Below, one piece after another: positions 37,213 to 49,951 of a stretch of 64,000 nucleotides of DNA. Below the pieces are notes generated by a model. The model made no database searches. It was not told the origin of the DNA and saw nothing but the letters and a program-made list of their open reading frames with translations. Each line of letters starts with the position of its first letter. The first letter of the stretch is position 1. The translations under genes and the position numbers were made by a program. The stretch is from Numida meleagris (taxonomy: Eukaryota > Chordata > Aves > Galliformes > Numididae): NCBI RefSeq assembly GCF_002078875.1, contig NC_034409.1, forward strand, positions 102,891,226-102,955,225, given 5' to 3'.

Positions 37213-37330
37213 GATGCTGTCACCGCCCCGGAAGCGGCGATGGCGGCCGCGCAGCGCAGCGCCGCGCCCCGGCAGGAAGCGGCGGGCTCCTCCGCTACGC
37301 TGAGGGGAGCGTGGTCAGTACGTCAGTGCG
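36830..37330. promoter_or_regulatory. URB1: URB1 CpG-island promoter
   Basis: A dense run of CpG in otherwise CpG-poor DNA covers exons 1-2, intron 1 and about 100 bp upstream of the ATG. No TATA box is seen. Upstream are an ETS-like CCGGAAG at 37228-37234, a YY1-like ATGGCGGC at 37240-37247, and a CRE-like TACGTCA at 37319-37325. The start codon itself (minus strand) is also in an ATGGCGGC string. This mix is typical of housekeeping and ribosome-biogenesis promoters. Boundaries are by eye; the transcription start was not located. Confidence 0.8.
37086..37212 (-). CDS. URB1: URB1 exon 1 (codons 1-42 + 1 nt)
   Basis: Starts at the ATG reading [20 protein letters not shown], an alanine-rich basic leader, followed by the conserved [10 protein letters not shown]. 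Ends AAGG|gtgag. The two basic clusters ten residues apart fit a bipartite nuclear signal for a nucleolar protein. The exon is wholly inside the CpG island. Confidence 0.93.
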
Positions 37331-40300
37331 GGAGAAGTACAGCCGTACTGAGGGATAGTGCCTATCAGTAAAAGAGAGGAGGTGAAGTTAGAAGGCACAG
37401 AAGGGTAAAATAAAAGGAGTGCACGCAGCTGGGGAAAGAAACATAAAAGAAAATGTGAATTGCTAAATACTAGTCACAAGCGCTTTTTAGAAGAAACTTG
37501 GTAGAACAAGGATGAGACGCATCTTAGCGCTGATAGTGATGTCATACTTCATCCAAGTTCTGCTAATCATTTGCAGTATTTCCAGAACGATTTAAAATTT
37601 AACTCAAAAGATGTAAACTGTTTCTTTGCTTCTTTTGATAGCAGTTTCATTTGGAATTCACCATAATGTAGCAAATTGGTCTGAAGGCGTGGGCTGTTCT
37701 ATTAGTCCATAAAAGATTATCAGTGGGTTGTTATGGATGATGAGAATCCTTCATTTCTGTTGCAGTTTTCTTGAAAAAGAACTGAAGATGTGCAGATACA
37801 AAAATACATCTGAAATTCCAGAAACTGGAAGAGTTGCACATAAGAGATGTTGATAATACCTTCTAAGTAACTCACAGTTTTTTGGATTTACAAGCCTGAT
37901 TGCCATAGTAATACTATATTTCTAGGAACATCTAGTAAAAAAAATACTACCACAAAATGCGAGCAAAAAATATTTTATTTTCAATTTTAAATTAAATCAT
38001 TTTCTCCCCTCTCAGCCTGAGTAGCTGCCACAGGATTTAATGAAGATGATGAGGAAGACTAGTAATTTCACTTCAAACCAGACTACTTCCATGATGTTGC
38101 CTTACTGTCCTTTGAGCCTGTACCCTCTCCTTTCTCTGCCACAATTATGACAATTCTCCTCCCCAGAGCCTGCTTTTTGGCAAGCACCATTCGTGGAGGC
38201 CTGATCAGTGAATGAGACATCAGGTTCAGACAGCGTTCATCTGCCCTGTTATGCCTGCATTTTTAGCAGATGGAAGCAGCAAATGACTCAAGTATTAATT
38301 TCTGAGCTGCTCAGTTTTCAGTAAATTGAAATATATTCCTTTGATTCTTGCCAAATGAACATGTAATCATATCCAAGATACACATTGCCCCTTTGGCATT
38401 TGCTAATCTGAAAAATAATTCCCAATCCCTCACAAGAACCTTAGCTCTTGCTCAAGATCAATGAACAGCTCCAGATACGAAAATAATCGAGCCAAGTGAC
38501 CCTCTCTTGCCTCAGCCATAATTCAACTTCAGAAGCGTTTTCTGGCTTGAACAGTGCCTTGTGTAACAAGCACCTGCTCTGCAGTCCTGCTTAGCTTGCC
38601 TCTGCTTTTCAAATTTGAACGTTACTCCTAGCTTAGGTTCCTTTTTCATGCAATCTTGAAGAGAAAATTTATTTTGTTAGATTCTCACTACTGGCTTCAT
38701 GAAGGTCTGTCTTCAGGTTTCAGCCACAAACTCTCCTGTCCTGCTCACCTACCCACCTCCTCCAGCCTTTAGCCGTAGTTCAGCAATATGTGCTGTGCCA
38801 GACCTCAAGGTTAAGTTTGTTATTTTTAATGTATTTCCTAACCATGTCCTGGTGAACCCTTACTAAACTTATCCTGATCTCCTGGCCTGCAACTGCACAC
38901 TGCAAATGAGTGACTGTTCCTATGGACAGAGCAGGACTGCTGATAGGCCCATGTCTAAGTAGAGCTATATTTACAAACTTTACCTTTAAAAACACCAATG
39001 TTTGGTTTATTAGAGCCAAGAACAGCCCCTGCCAGGTACAGTACCTCTACAATGCTACTGCTCTCAGTGGAGGACTTAATGACCATACAACAATGACCAT
39101 GACAAGCTGTCATCCCCTGCTTCACACTAACACTGGCCTAGAACATGTAGTAAATGCAGTAGTTTCTTATTTTAAAAAAATCAATAAATGGGATTAATTT
39201 GATGCATAAATTAATTTCAGAAACCGTTCTGAGGAACTGAGTTTCAGCAGATATTATGTATATAAAATTGCTGCTCTCAATGTTCTTTCATGGTTTACAG
39301 AACTACTTCATTAAAAATATTCTTTTTCTTTTCTAAAATTTCAAGTTCCTGCAAACCTGACATGTAAGATACAGCTGTTTAACAGATCTTTCAGGTTCCT
39401 AGACTGTTAAATCTGTAGCATAGGATCACAGAGGCAGAGACAATGAATGCTACTAAGAGTTTGATTAAGCATCAGGCCCCCTTCTTCAACAGTTCTGTAT
39501 GAAGGGAATATTCCCAACACAGCCCAGTGCCACCACTTTTTCCCTACCACTCTTCCATGGGTCAGCTCAGGACCAGTTCACACATACAGAGACAGAGAGA
39601 TTGGAGAGCTTGAATTATGTAAGTTTAGAAACGTCTGGGTGATGCACCAGAATCCGGTTGGACTCAGGAGCTGCATGGATAGGCTGATCTGAGGTAAAAA
39701 CCTTCATGAAACTGCCTCATGAGGCCAGTGCCTCTCTGGCATAAGCACTTACAGCAATTTAGTAAAAGGTCTTTTGATCCTGAAGCCGAAAAACAAAATG
39801 TTCTCTCCTCCTCCAGTCTCTTAGTTATTTCACCACAGCAGCACTTTCCTGAATAGTTAAAGGAATGCTTTTTAAAACCTGACTAATGACAGCTTATCTT
39901 CCCTACTGTTACACTAGAGCCCTATCGATATCAAAGGACCCACCTTGCCTGCAGCGTCAGCAGCGTGAATATGCATTAGCACCAAGCTTTTGAGCCAGGA
40001 CACAGGATGAGTCAGGAACCAAGCTGTTTTCCCAGATGCTGGAGATGGATGGAAAGACTGAACAAGAAAGGAGGAGGATAGAAGAGGGGGAAAGGACAGT
40101 GAGCAGGCTGGGATGAGCTAGCATATCTGAAAGCAGCTATGGGTATCTACTCATACATAACTGAATAAATCCTTTATTTAGTTCAAGATATAGAACAGGA
40201 CCTTTGGCAGTGCAGGATAGCTACAACCAGAGGCGCAAAATGGATATCTTCCACGAATACTGACATCTTTACCACCTTCTACTCATGGAACAATATTCAG

Positions 40301-42868
40301 CTATCATTACCCTGAGTTATTGTAACAATAGGCACAGAGAATCTCTTCAGAATTTACCATTGGACCTTTATAGTACTGACAGGAAAAGTAAACAGTTCTG
40401 AACACTGCAATGTTACTTTCAAATTTCTGTATTCGTTTCTAATTTTGGGGTGCTCAAGTTAAATTACTGCAAGATCTCAATCTCAAAACTGTTAATTCTC
40501 ACTGATTAGATATTGATAAGGGTTCATATTTTCTGAAATGTCCCCATTTTAGCATGCCTTTGCATGCTAAGTTGTGAGTGACCTTGAGGACAGATTTCCA
40601 AAAGCTTTTGGAAAAGCCACCAATTTTTCATTGCTTTGACATTGATTCTGTGGCTGTAAAAAACCGCTGTCTTGAATTTCAAGGACACAAAATCATTAGT
40701 CATTTTGGAAAATCTTAGCCTAAATATGTATTAAAGGAGAAACAGTGACAACACCAGCCAAAAGGCAGTCTCATAAACCCATAATAAGTCACTTTCACAA
40801 GTAAACAGGCTGTTTTCCACAAATAGGGTCCACCCAGCTACTCTGTCGTAATGTCCTTCCCAAACTGAGAGGCAAGACATATGGCATCCTTTAGTCCATC
40901 CTTTAAGATCCTTTTTGGAAAATTACCAAGAGTGATTTTTGTGCTCTAAGAGGGCACGATCAGCAAAGCCAGGACCTTTTTCTTGGTGCATTTATTCCTC
41001 CTCTTGCATAGATCTTATTTTTGTTGTTTCCAGCAGTAAACTCTGTGGGAAGGGGCATGCCTCTTAATTCATGTCTGTACAAGTGCCCACTACACTGGGT
41101 GTACTGGTAGGAAAATTAGTCTGTATACAGGAAAGATGCCAATAAGACTGGCAGCATGAAGGAAGATGAGGAGCCGTGATCTTTCTGCTGCATGTGGTGA
41201 GAAATTTGAGACGGACTTCAGATGAAATGAGTCACAAGTATATTGCTTTTACAAACTTCTGTGTTTCATCTTATTTCTTATTTTGCGAAGTGGTCAGGAT
41301 CTCTATGATGCTGTGATTAATTAGGTCAAGAGCTGACTTTGTAGGAAGTCTTATGACCACAAAACTCATAACCTGTTATCTCTGAGATTAAAAAAAAAAA
41401 GGCAAAAAAAATCAAATAATTCCTCTACTTGTAAGGCTGCTGGGTAAAGTACTGTACTCTGTGTTCCTTCAAATTTCTACTTACATCCATGAGAATGTTT
41501 CCTAACTATAGCACGCAGAATCGATCTTCTCAAGATCAAATTGCTGCACACTTGAAGATGTTCGAACTTAAAAACTGTGTCACCCTGAGAACTCACAACA
41601 TCCAAAACACACTTGCAGCTGAAATATACAAGGGAAGATTCTCTATTGCTATTTTCATTCTTGTATCCATAGAAATGGAGGTTGAATAAGGAAAAATGTG
41701 CTATGTTATTTTAAATAATCACCATATAGTGATTACTGTAAAGCATGTGCTTTGTTTTAACTGGTTGGACATTCATTTCCATAGAAACAGAGGGAGGGTA
41801 ACAGCCCACTTGTTTGAACTGTCTTGTAGATTTCATCTGTGTCAGAATGCAAGTATATAAAGCATTTAAAAATGTGGGAAAATCCTGGGGTTTTGTTCTT
41901 AGCTTTTTTTTTTTTTTTCCCCCAAAATGCTGAAGAGACCATTAGTGAATTTCTTGGAAACTCTATTCTGGGTGAACAGAATAAAAATGAAACACTTTAG
42001 TTCCCAAACTGACCGGGGAGTGAAGAGGAAGAAAAAGAGGTAAGAAGGTATGGTGGGGAAATAGCTATACATGTGAAAAAGTGTTTTATAGAAGTTGAAG
42101 GTAGTTCCAATCCAACAAGTGCAATAGTTTTGCTACTGTGCTGTAAATTTAGTTGTGACTTTTTTTTTTTTTTTTGCTAATGGGAAATTTTAGGCCATCT
42201 AACTCAGCTTTCTTCTACTATTTCACATTGTAAGTTTATTTCCTAACTGACAGCATGAATGCAATATGTAATTTGAATTTCCATACACTATGCCATGACA
42301 TGATTTTCAAATTGGCAGTTTGGCTGAAGTTCAGAGCAAAATGATTACGATAGAGAAAAAAAGAACTCAAATTCTTGCTTTGCACTTGCAGAACTTCGAT
42401 GCAACAACACAGCTCCTTCATTTTTGACACTACGAAATGATTTCTTTCCTCCCTCAGTTCAAAAGAGAGAAACTTTTTGAAGAAGACATGTTATCTGGTC
42501 TGGATTCTAACCTACAAGCTTTCATTTTGTCTTTGGTGAAAAATGGATCTCACTCCAGTTGCTCATAAGGAAAGGCCAAGGCTGAGAAATTCTGTAATTC
42601 TACATGCTGAACATGTCTGGATTAGTTATATTGTCTCCTAACTACTGAGCTTTGCCAGCTTGTAGAAACTTTTTTAATAGCTATGGCATAGAAACACATT
42701 ATGCACATCAAGATAAATAATAATTTCTGCCTCTGTGCCTTTGTGTTTTACAGTGTTGACTCTAACTTTACTATTTAAGCATTACCCACAGAAAGGATAG
42801 CAGGGATTGCAATAACAACAAAAACAAAAATTACAGATTAGAGGTGAGTGTTGAATAACAAAGTATTC

Positions 42869-42899
42869 CCAGAGAGAGAGAGAAAGAGAGAGAGAGGAA
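42869..42899 (+). repeat. (GA)n microsatellite
   Basis: Run of agagagagagaaagagagag flanked by A-rich DNA, intergenic. Imperfect at one or two units. Confidence 0.9.
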
Positions 42900-44424
42900 A
42901 AAAATTGCCAATGCCATTTTACTGAAGACACGTCTTCAATTCCTGTTGGCTGCAATATCCATAACACGCTCTCCCCCATAAGAAGACTTCCCCAAAAGGC
43001 AGGCAGCTACACACAGGAGCACCCGACTGCCTCTTTTGTTGTTGTTCAGTCCTCACTGCCTCACCTCCCGGGAGGTTACCTACAACATTTTGAACCTCTC
43101 CCAGTTCAGTCATTCCACTTGAAAACTGACTTTGCCTTTGGGTCATATCTGAACAGTGCCAAAAGCATACCAGGCTCATTCCTGCACCATGGATGGTCTT
43201 TTACTTACAGCACCACAGGGCTAGAAAAGGCAGTGTTGTCTCATTAGAAGACTGAAGTTCTCATTAGGCAAATAACCCTGCCAGATCTTCTGACTCAAAA
43301 CCCTTCGAGCATGAGTACAGGATGGTATTTCTCAGTGATTTTTGATGTTTTTTATGTTCTTCTGCACTGGTTGTGCTTGTCACAAATCCACTCAGACTCA
43401 TACACAGCAGAGAGAATTACCATCACAGACAACTGTGTCTCATGGATTAGTGAGCAATTCAGAGAGGAGGAGGTAAAATACTTTTGTTAGAGCTATAGTA
43501 GGTGGCCTGAATATGAGGTGTCTGTATTTCTCTATTGACTGTGAGGGTCTATAGCTGTAGGTCATCTGACTTCAAACATTTGAAGATATAGTAGATATGT
43601 TGTTGGTCAGTGTGCCAGAGCTAAAGTAAGGGTAGACCAGTCCACCTCAGTTATCTAGACATTTTTTAGAAAATCTGAGTATGGTTCCCAAGTACATCCC
43701 GTTACAAAAGGATATAAATATACACTATTTTTAACATTTCCTTCGTATTCATTTCTGCCTTCAGTGGAACTGACTTGTGACAGCAGGTGCATGAATTGTC
43801 TGATTAAGTGAGCTGGCACAGCAAGATCAAGGGGAAAAAAAAAAAGAGGGAAGTATACAGAAGAGTCCCATAGTTTTCTATCTAATATCATGGTTAGAAG
43901 ACACGGGGAAGGTGCTTCAGTTCAGAGGCAAATACAGTCCTCACCTGAAGCAGCTGAAAGGAAGAGCTTCCTACTCTTGACAGAACTAGTCCTCTTTTCC
44001 CATCTGTTTGCAGTTGCAGCTGCTCTAGAGTTATTCCATTTTGTCCCATTTTTCAGCATCTTTTATCCCATTTATCCGAGTTTAGTAAAACTTGAGGGAA
44101 TGTTCTTGACCTCAGCCAGGTTTATCTGAAACCTGGTTTGCTATTATCTGACCAAGACTAAGGAAGCATGAGCATACTATGCATGTTATCTAGTTGTTGT
44201 TCTGTGTGTGAAAAGGGAGAGGCTGAGGAAAGAAAGTGAATTCAGGTGTAAACACGGCCAAAGTTCAGTGTGACTTCCAGAAAGAGATGCCAAAGTTAGG
44301 AAATTGAAATCTGGATGTGATCCAACTTCAGTTGGACCAGGAGAGGGATGGTTGTAATGGAATCTGTTTGGTGTAATCATTTCTTACCTACTCACTTGTG
44401 TCATTTCTGAAGGAAGCAGGTGAG

Positions 44425-44597
44425 TGAACAGGTTGCTCAGAGAGGTGGTGGATCCTCTGTGCCTGGAGATAATCAAGGTCAGGCTGGACAGGGCTCTGAG
44501 CAACTTGATCTAGCTGTAGGTGTCCCTGATCATTGCAGGGGAGTTGAACTAGATGACTTTTAAAGATCCATTCTAACTCAAAAGATTCTATGATGAT
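44425..44597 (+). repeat. CR1 LINE 3' end
   Basis: Contains ggttgctcagagaggtggtg, gtcaggctggacagggctct and ends agattctatgatgattc. Plus orientation, intergenic, about 1.3 kb upstream of EVA1C exon 1. Confidence 0.88.
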
Positions 44598-45039
44598 TCA
44601 TTGAAGACCATAAACACACATTCCAGGCAGTTAGCAGGTAGGTATCCTTGCCTACCCACTTTACACCCAAGCACAGCCCCAAAGTAAAGGATGCTTCCAT
44701 GCCCATTTCCAGTGCTGCCTCTAGACTCTCTTGCCCCTTTAGCCCCTCATACCTTAAAAGGAGCTGCAAGTCACATCCGAAGGTGGCTTAGCAAGTTGTA
44801 AACTGAATTTGTTTCAACTTCCCACTGGTTTACTTTTCAGTCTTACAAAACAGATCTCAGGGAACAACCTGAACCCTCTCAAAACAACTTCAAGATGTTT
44901 TCTCACTTTGCAATGAAAGCCTTAAGCAACGTGACACACTTCAAACTCAGCTGTGCTGGACTACATGCCTCTTTCAAGCTTTAGCTAAGGGCTGGGGTAA
45001 GGGACTGTCAGCAACAGGAGGGGAAGAAATGGAGAAAAG

Positions 45040-45165
45040 GATGTGGTGCTCAGGGACATGATTTAGCAGTGGGTTGTTAGAGTTAGGGTAGTATGGTTAG
45101 GTTGAGGTTGGACTTGATCTTGAAGGTCTTTTCCAACCTGAGCAATTATATGATTCTATGATTCT
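45040..45165 (+). repeat. EVA1C: CR1 LINE 3' end, about 700 bp upstream of EVA1C start
   Basis: Tail-only copy: gttgaggttggacttgatct, aggtcttttccaacctgagc and the terminal atgattctatgattct. Its TTAGGG-like motifs belong to CR1, not to a telomeric repeat. It lies at the left margin of the EVA1C promoter region. Confidence 0.88.
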
Positions 45166-45479
45166 TTTGCTTCTTAACACAGCCCTTTGCTCTCTGAAAT
45201 CCCTCATCCAGGGAGCTTTGTCCTGCTAGCTGGGTTTCCCCCACACCTGCGAGCCAGCGTGTAAAGCCAGCAGCCCTGGGGGGCCGGAGCGGGTCTGGCA
45301 TGTGGGCCAAGGCAGTGTGATGGAGGGAATGTAGGAAGGTTGTGCTGTGGGGAGAGGGAGCAAAGAGGAGCACCTTGCGTCTGTCTTGAGGAAAAAAAGG
45401 CGTGTATGGGGGGGGATATAGAGTGTATAGAGAATGTAGAGAACATAGCGGGGAAATGCTGTCACATGAGTCAGGGTGT

Positions 45480-46280
45480 GTGCGCAAGTCTGAGGCGGCC
45501 CTCCGACCACTGCCAAGCAGAAATGACGGGAGGAAAAGAAGTTGAAAGCAAAGCCGTAAGCGTGGGGTGCGAAGGCGGAATGCTGCCATTTAGCCAAGAG
45601 GGAGGCGCCGGGCCCGAGAACTGCCCGGAGAGGGGTGGAGAGAGCCGCGGGAGGGCGGGCGAGGTGCACCGGGACTGAGTCAGCCCGGCCCGCACGATGC
45701 GCACCGAGGGCAGTGCCAGGCGCGGCGCCGCCGAGGAGCCTCTTCCCTCCCCCGCGGCGGCGACCCGCGGCCGGGACCCCCTCTCGCGGCGGGGGGGCGG
45801 CCGCGCGGCGGCCTCGGCACCGGGCAGGGCTGCTCCGCCCCCCCGCTGCCCTCTCCCGCACCATGAGGGGAGGGGACGCGGGGCAGCACCCACGCCGGAG
45901 GCAGGTAGAGCGCGGGCGGCTGCTGCCCCTCCTCTCCTGCGCCATCCTCGCGTGCTGCGCCGAGGTGGCGGCGCTCCGGGACTTCTCAGGTACGGGGCGG
46001 CACGGCGTGTGCGGAGGGAGAGCGCCCGGGGGAGCGCAGCGCATGATTCTGATGTCCCGCAAAGGAGCGGAGAAGGACGAGAGGGTTGAGGGGAGCCGGA
46101 GGGGTCGGGCGGGAGGGCTTCGCCTGTTGGCCGCCGCCGGTTTCCAGCACCGCGCTCTGGGAAAGCCGCGTGCGGGTCGTCAAGGACCCGATTCCGAGTG
46201 CGTGGAAGTCCCTGGAAAGGTTCCCACTTTCTCCTATAGGCTCGGAGTCGCGCCCTGGGGGCACAGCAGCTCTCTCTGGG
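45480..46280. promoter_or_regulatory. EVA1C: EVA1C CpG-island promoter and 5' region
   Basis: Strongly CpG-rich and G+C-rich stretch surrounding exon 1, peaking at about 45.64-46.05 kb. TGAGTCA (AP-1/MARE-like) sites occur at 45467-45473 and 45676-45682. No TATA box was recognised. Out-of-frame and in-frame ATGs upstream of the chosen start lie within it. Boundaries are by eye. Confidence 0.75.
45863..45989 (+). CDS. EVA1C: EVA1C exon 1, signal peptide (codons 1-42 + 1 nt)
   Basis: EVA1C (C21orf63) is a single-pass type I membrane protein, homologue of C. elegans EVA-1, a Slit/heparan-sulfate-linked co-receptor. This exon gives MRGGDAGQHPRRRQVERGRL followed by a hydrophobic core (LLPLLSCAILACCAEVAAL, about residues 20-38) that serves as signal peptide, then LRDFS, matching human LTDFSG. 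The ATG at 45863 was chosen because it has A at -3 and gives an N-terminus close in length to human; an in-frame ATG 76 codons upstream (45635) stays open. Donor TCTCAG|gtacgg. The GC-rich exon lies inside a CpG island. Confidence 0.88.
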
Positions 46281-49200
46281 AGAGAGCCCTTGGCGGTGCC
46301 GGCGGGAGTGGCCCTGAAGGGAGTAGGGTCCTCGTTCACCGTGTCAAATAAGGACGTGCCAGTGCCAACTGGGAGGGTGTCCTCGGTCCAGCAGAGAGAG
46401 GAAACAATCTCTATTCTGTCTGGGACAGCAGCACTCCTGCCGCTCTCCTTGTATTCCAGGACATCTCGCTGCTGTTACGAAGTTATTTTTACAGGAGCAG
46501 TCCCTTTCCTCTCTCTGTTTCCCAGTAAGCACAGCCTATTCCTGGCAGCTGCGAGCTTAAGGAACTGCCCCTAAGGCAAAAAGCAGTGCTTACCCTTAAT
46601 GAACGAGGCAGAACTTCCCAAAGCCAGTCAACTGCACCGGAACTGAGTTAGTATATGATTAATAACACAAATGTGCCATTGCACAAATTAATATAGCTCA
46701 TATTAATGCAGTTCAAAAGGCCAGTGGTCGTTCTGCAGAAACCAGATGCATTTTCTCAGCAGCAGGAACAGTGATTTTGTTGTGTCAAACTCCTTAAATT
46801 TGAACGTTTCTAAGGAAGCAACCACCAAATGTTTAAAAAAAAAAAAAAAGAAACAAAACAGAACTCTATGCTAGGATTAACTACATTTCTCTTCTTAGAT
46901 TCCTTCACAAATGAAAGGCTTTTCCATATCTTAGGTGCTTGCTGGTTGTTTGGTTTGTTTGTTTGACTGCTGGGTTTTAGAAGTTAGCTTTGAAGTTGCA
47001 TGTAGTTCTTCACAAGGAAACAGAAGTTCAGATTTTCCCTTCCAAATAGCCACTGAGTTATAAAATATCCCCCAAGTTTATCTAGGAAAGTTCACCTTAC
47101 AAAAGTCCATTCACATTTAAAATGAAGTTATTCAGATAAGGTTATCCAAGATACATTTCAGAAGTACAGCTGTATTCAGTATTTCATTGTGCACTTTCTA
47201 AATAAGTAGAAAGACCAAAGATAATTCTCCAACTCGGCCTAGAAATCAGCATTAAAAATGTCATGTGGATAATTCAGTAAATAAATAAAATGTAGAAAAG
47301 ATTAGATTCCAAAATTCTTGCCAATCCAGACTGGGGGCGTTTCCAGGCCTGAAAAAATTCCAGCCGCATTTTCTTTTTACTTTTAATAGAGACGTAATCC
47401 AGAAAATACAGAAATGTTACTGGATCTCTTTAAAATAAGGGCATCCAGAACGCACCGGGAAGTTTTCAGCTACTTCAAAGGCAGGGAAATGCATGACAGG
47501 TGCTGCGGGCCAGGAGCTGTCAGATGTAAGACAACACCCTGTAATGCCATCCTGAGGTTGCTTCATACCTGTTAAACGGTTTCAACAAGCTCTACGACAG
47601 CAGCTTCAAACTGAGCTTCCAAAGCTGCTGGATTTCCTTATTTGCTCTCTCCCTCAGTAGGAACAGCGACTTGATTTTCACAAGCTCTGCTAGATGCGCA
47701 TGAAAACAAATCTGCTCTGTTTAAAGGGCCAGCGCCCTGCAGCTGCCAAGATGCTGGCTGCTCCTTGGGGATTATCCCGGAGGTGACAGGAGGGGAGCTG
47801 GGTCCCCCTGATTTGCAGGCATCCTGCACTTTCACCAATCTGGAAGTGGGCGGGTCCAGCTCTTTCCTTTACCCCTTCTGAGGGTAAAGCTTCCAGGTGG
47901 CAGGTTGCACGCTTCCTCATGAAGATCATGTCATAGCAGAAGGAGCTGAGTTCAGGACCGTGAATGCGTTCTGCACATTTTGATCTCAAGTTGGGAGTTT
48001 AGGAGTGCGCTGAGAACGGGAGGGAAAGTTACTTAAACTTTTCTTCACAGATTTCAGGCTTTTATACTCAAATCATCAGGTGCATATTTTCTTGGGTCAT
48101 TGCCTTTTTCCGCTCCGTGTGTTTCCAGCATCAGAGCTCTACCTCAGCAGCCCAAACTCTTTACTGTCTTTCCCTCTCTCTTTCTCCTCCTCATTCTCTC
48201 TCTCTGACAGCTTTCTGTAATCCCCAGCCTGCTGTCAGATTGCAGCAACTGTGCATGTAACCTTTGTCGCTCTCTTTCTATTTGCGTTAATTTGTGCTAA
48301 CAATTCTAACCTGCCTCAGTCCTTTGTTAATCACAACACCTACCTGCTGTTTGTAACATCACAAAGATGACCCCTCTTTGGATTTCTCTGATGGTATGGA
48401 AAGCAGGAGGGCATGAGTAGATGGTAATATATGTAGATAGTGAAAGTTTTTGTTTTTTTTTTTTTATGATTGACTTGTATTTATGTCCCCATTTAGTAAA
48501 CTGTGGACATTTTTTATGGATCACTTCACAGAACAGAAGCAGTGAAACTTTCACTGTATTTGTCCCTCCCTTTTCATAAGAGACAGGGTGGCAGCGCTGG
48601 CTGTTAGTACAATCTCTACATTTGGCTATTGCAGGTCAGTTGTCATTGTGATCTTGTTATTACACTTGCTCTCCTATGATATATAGCTGCAGATTCTTGT
48701 TCTTGTGTTTCTTACTCTCACTTTTAACTATGGAAGTGTTTTGTTTTGGAGACCTTTTTTCACTGTGCACTAACGTTTTATGAATCGGTATGTGAATTGG
48801 TATTTTCTGGACAGAAGAATATTCTCAAACAAGAATCTAGCAGCAGAGTTCTAAATCTAACTGTGTGAGGAGGACTCAGTAAGCAATATTAGTTGCTCCA
48901 TAGTAACAGGAGATATCTGAGGTAAAGTAATGTTGATAAGCAGGATACTTAAAAATCTACATAGTCTATTCTTTTCTAGCAGTTTGACAGCTAGAAAGAA
49001 CATATTTATTGGTTGTATTGCTTATTGAAATTAGAGGTTTGTCCTCAAATCTGCATTCTTCTGGAATGGTTCCTTTTTTAAAGTGAAATCCAAACATGTA
49101 TGCCAAAGTTTGAAAATGAAACCTGAAGGTTAGGGGAGGGAGGGAGAAAGAGAGAATCCACAGCTTTTTCCTTAGATCTTCGTGCATATTGGTTGGAGGT

Positions 49201-49929
49201 AGAGAATTTTCTTCCTCTTATGTCTGCTTTTCAAAAGGCATCTAAAATCTTTTTTCACCAAAATTTTTAATCATGTCCACACTTTCGTTCCTACTTGGCA
49301 AAGCTCTGTCCTCATGTTGTTTTTCTCAGTGCTCGCTTGCAACTTTCACATTTAAGACTGGACTTCAGTCCAGGAGACTGAAGACTGCTATGAATTTTGC
49401 TAATTCTCCAGTCTCAAGGAGCCAAAAGACCAAGTAGTCTGGGCTCCCAGGAGACTGTCAGCAGTGAAAAGGGACACTTTTTTCAACAAGTCATGGCTAC
49501 ATGACAGTCATTTCCTCACCACTTCTCTGTGCTCCTGGACTGATTCTCAAAACAGGCTAAAGAAAGAGCTGGCAAGACCAGCAGGCTTGCATACTGCATT
49601 TAACATACATCCCGTCCTGGTAATATAGAAAGCCAAGCTGCTTACTACCACTGATATTGTGGCACTGACATCCCCGGGCTGGTGGCAGTTGTTGAGATCC
49701 ATGTACCTTCTGAACAGCAGGAGTCACTGCTTCCTTGTCTCAACCCTCTGCCCTCTGTGTTAGCTATGGGAAAGGCACTGGGCTCTTCCCTTCGCTCTCT
49801 GCCCTAGCTCTGATTCTTCTCCCACCTTTTCTCTGTCTGTGGCGAAAATGAACTACCCTCTTACTCTTCTAAGAGTCACCAGAAACACTGAGAAATGTCC
49901 ACAAGAAGATATGAAAAAGGGGAATAAGT

Positions 49930-49951
49930 ATTTTTCTTTCTTTCTTTCTCC
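49930..49951 (+). repeat. (TTTC)n microsatellite
   Basis: About five units of tttc running into cctcctc. In EVA1C intron 1. Confidence 0.8.

Larger units (their letters stand above)
37331..45479. other. Intergenic region between URB1 and EVA1C
   Basis: About 8 kb of AT-rich, CpG-poor DNA between two divergent promoters. I see no open frame resembling a known protein, no tRNA or rRNA, and no processed pseudogene. It holds two CR1 3' ends near the right side, a (GA)n, and several homopolymers. Open frames here are 60-100 codons and look random. Confidence 0.75.

Noticed and set aside
36650..37303. Plus-strand open frame of 217 codons over the URB1 promoter
   Set aside because: It is antisense to URB1 exons 1-2 inside a CpG island; low stop density from GC richness explains it, and it resembles no known protein.
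45070..45110. TTAGGG-like runs suggesting an interstitial telomere
   Set aside because: They are part of the CR1 3' tail; there is no tandem hexamer array.
45226..46062. Minus-strand open frame of 278 codons over EVA1C exon 1
   Set aside because: Antisense shadow in the second CpG island, Arg/Pro/Ala-rich with no family resemblance.
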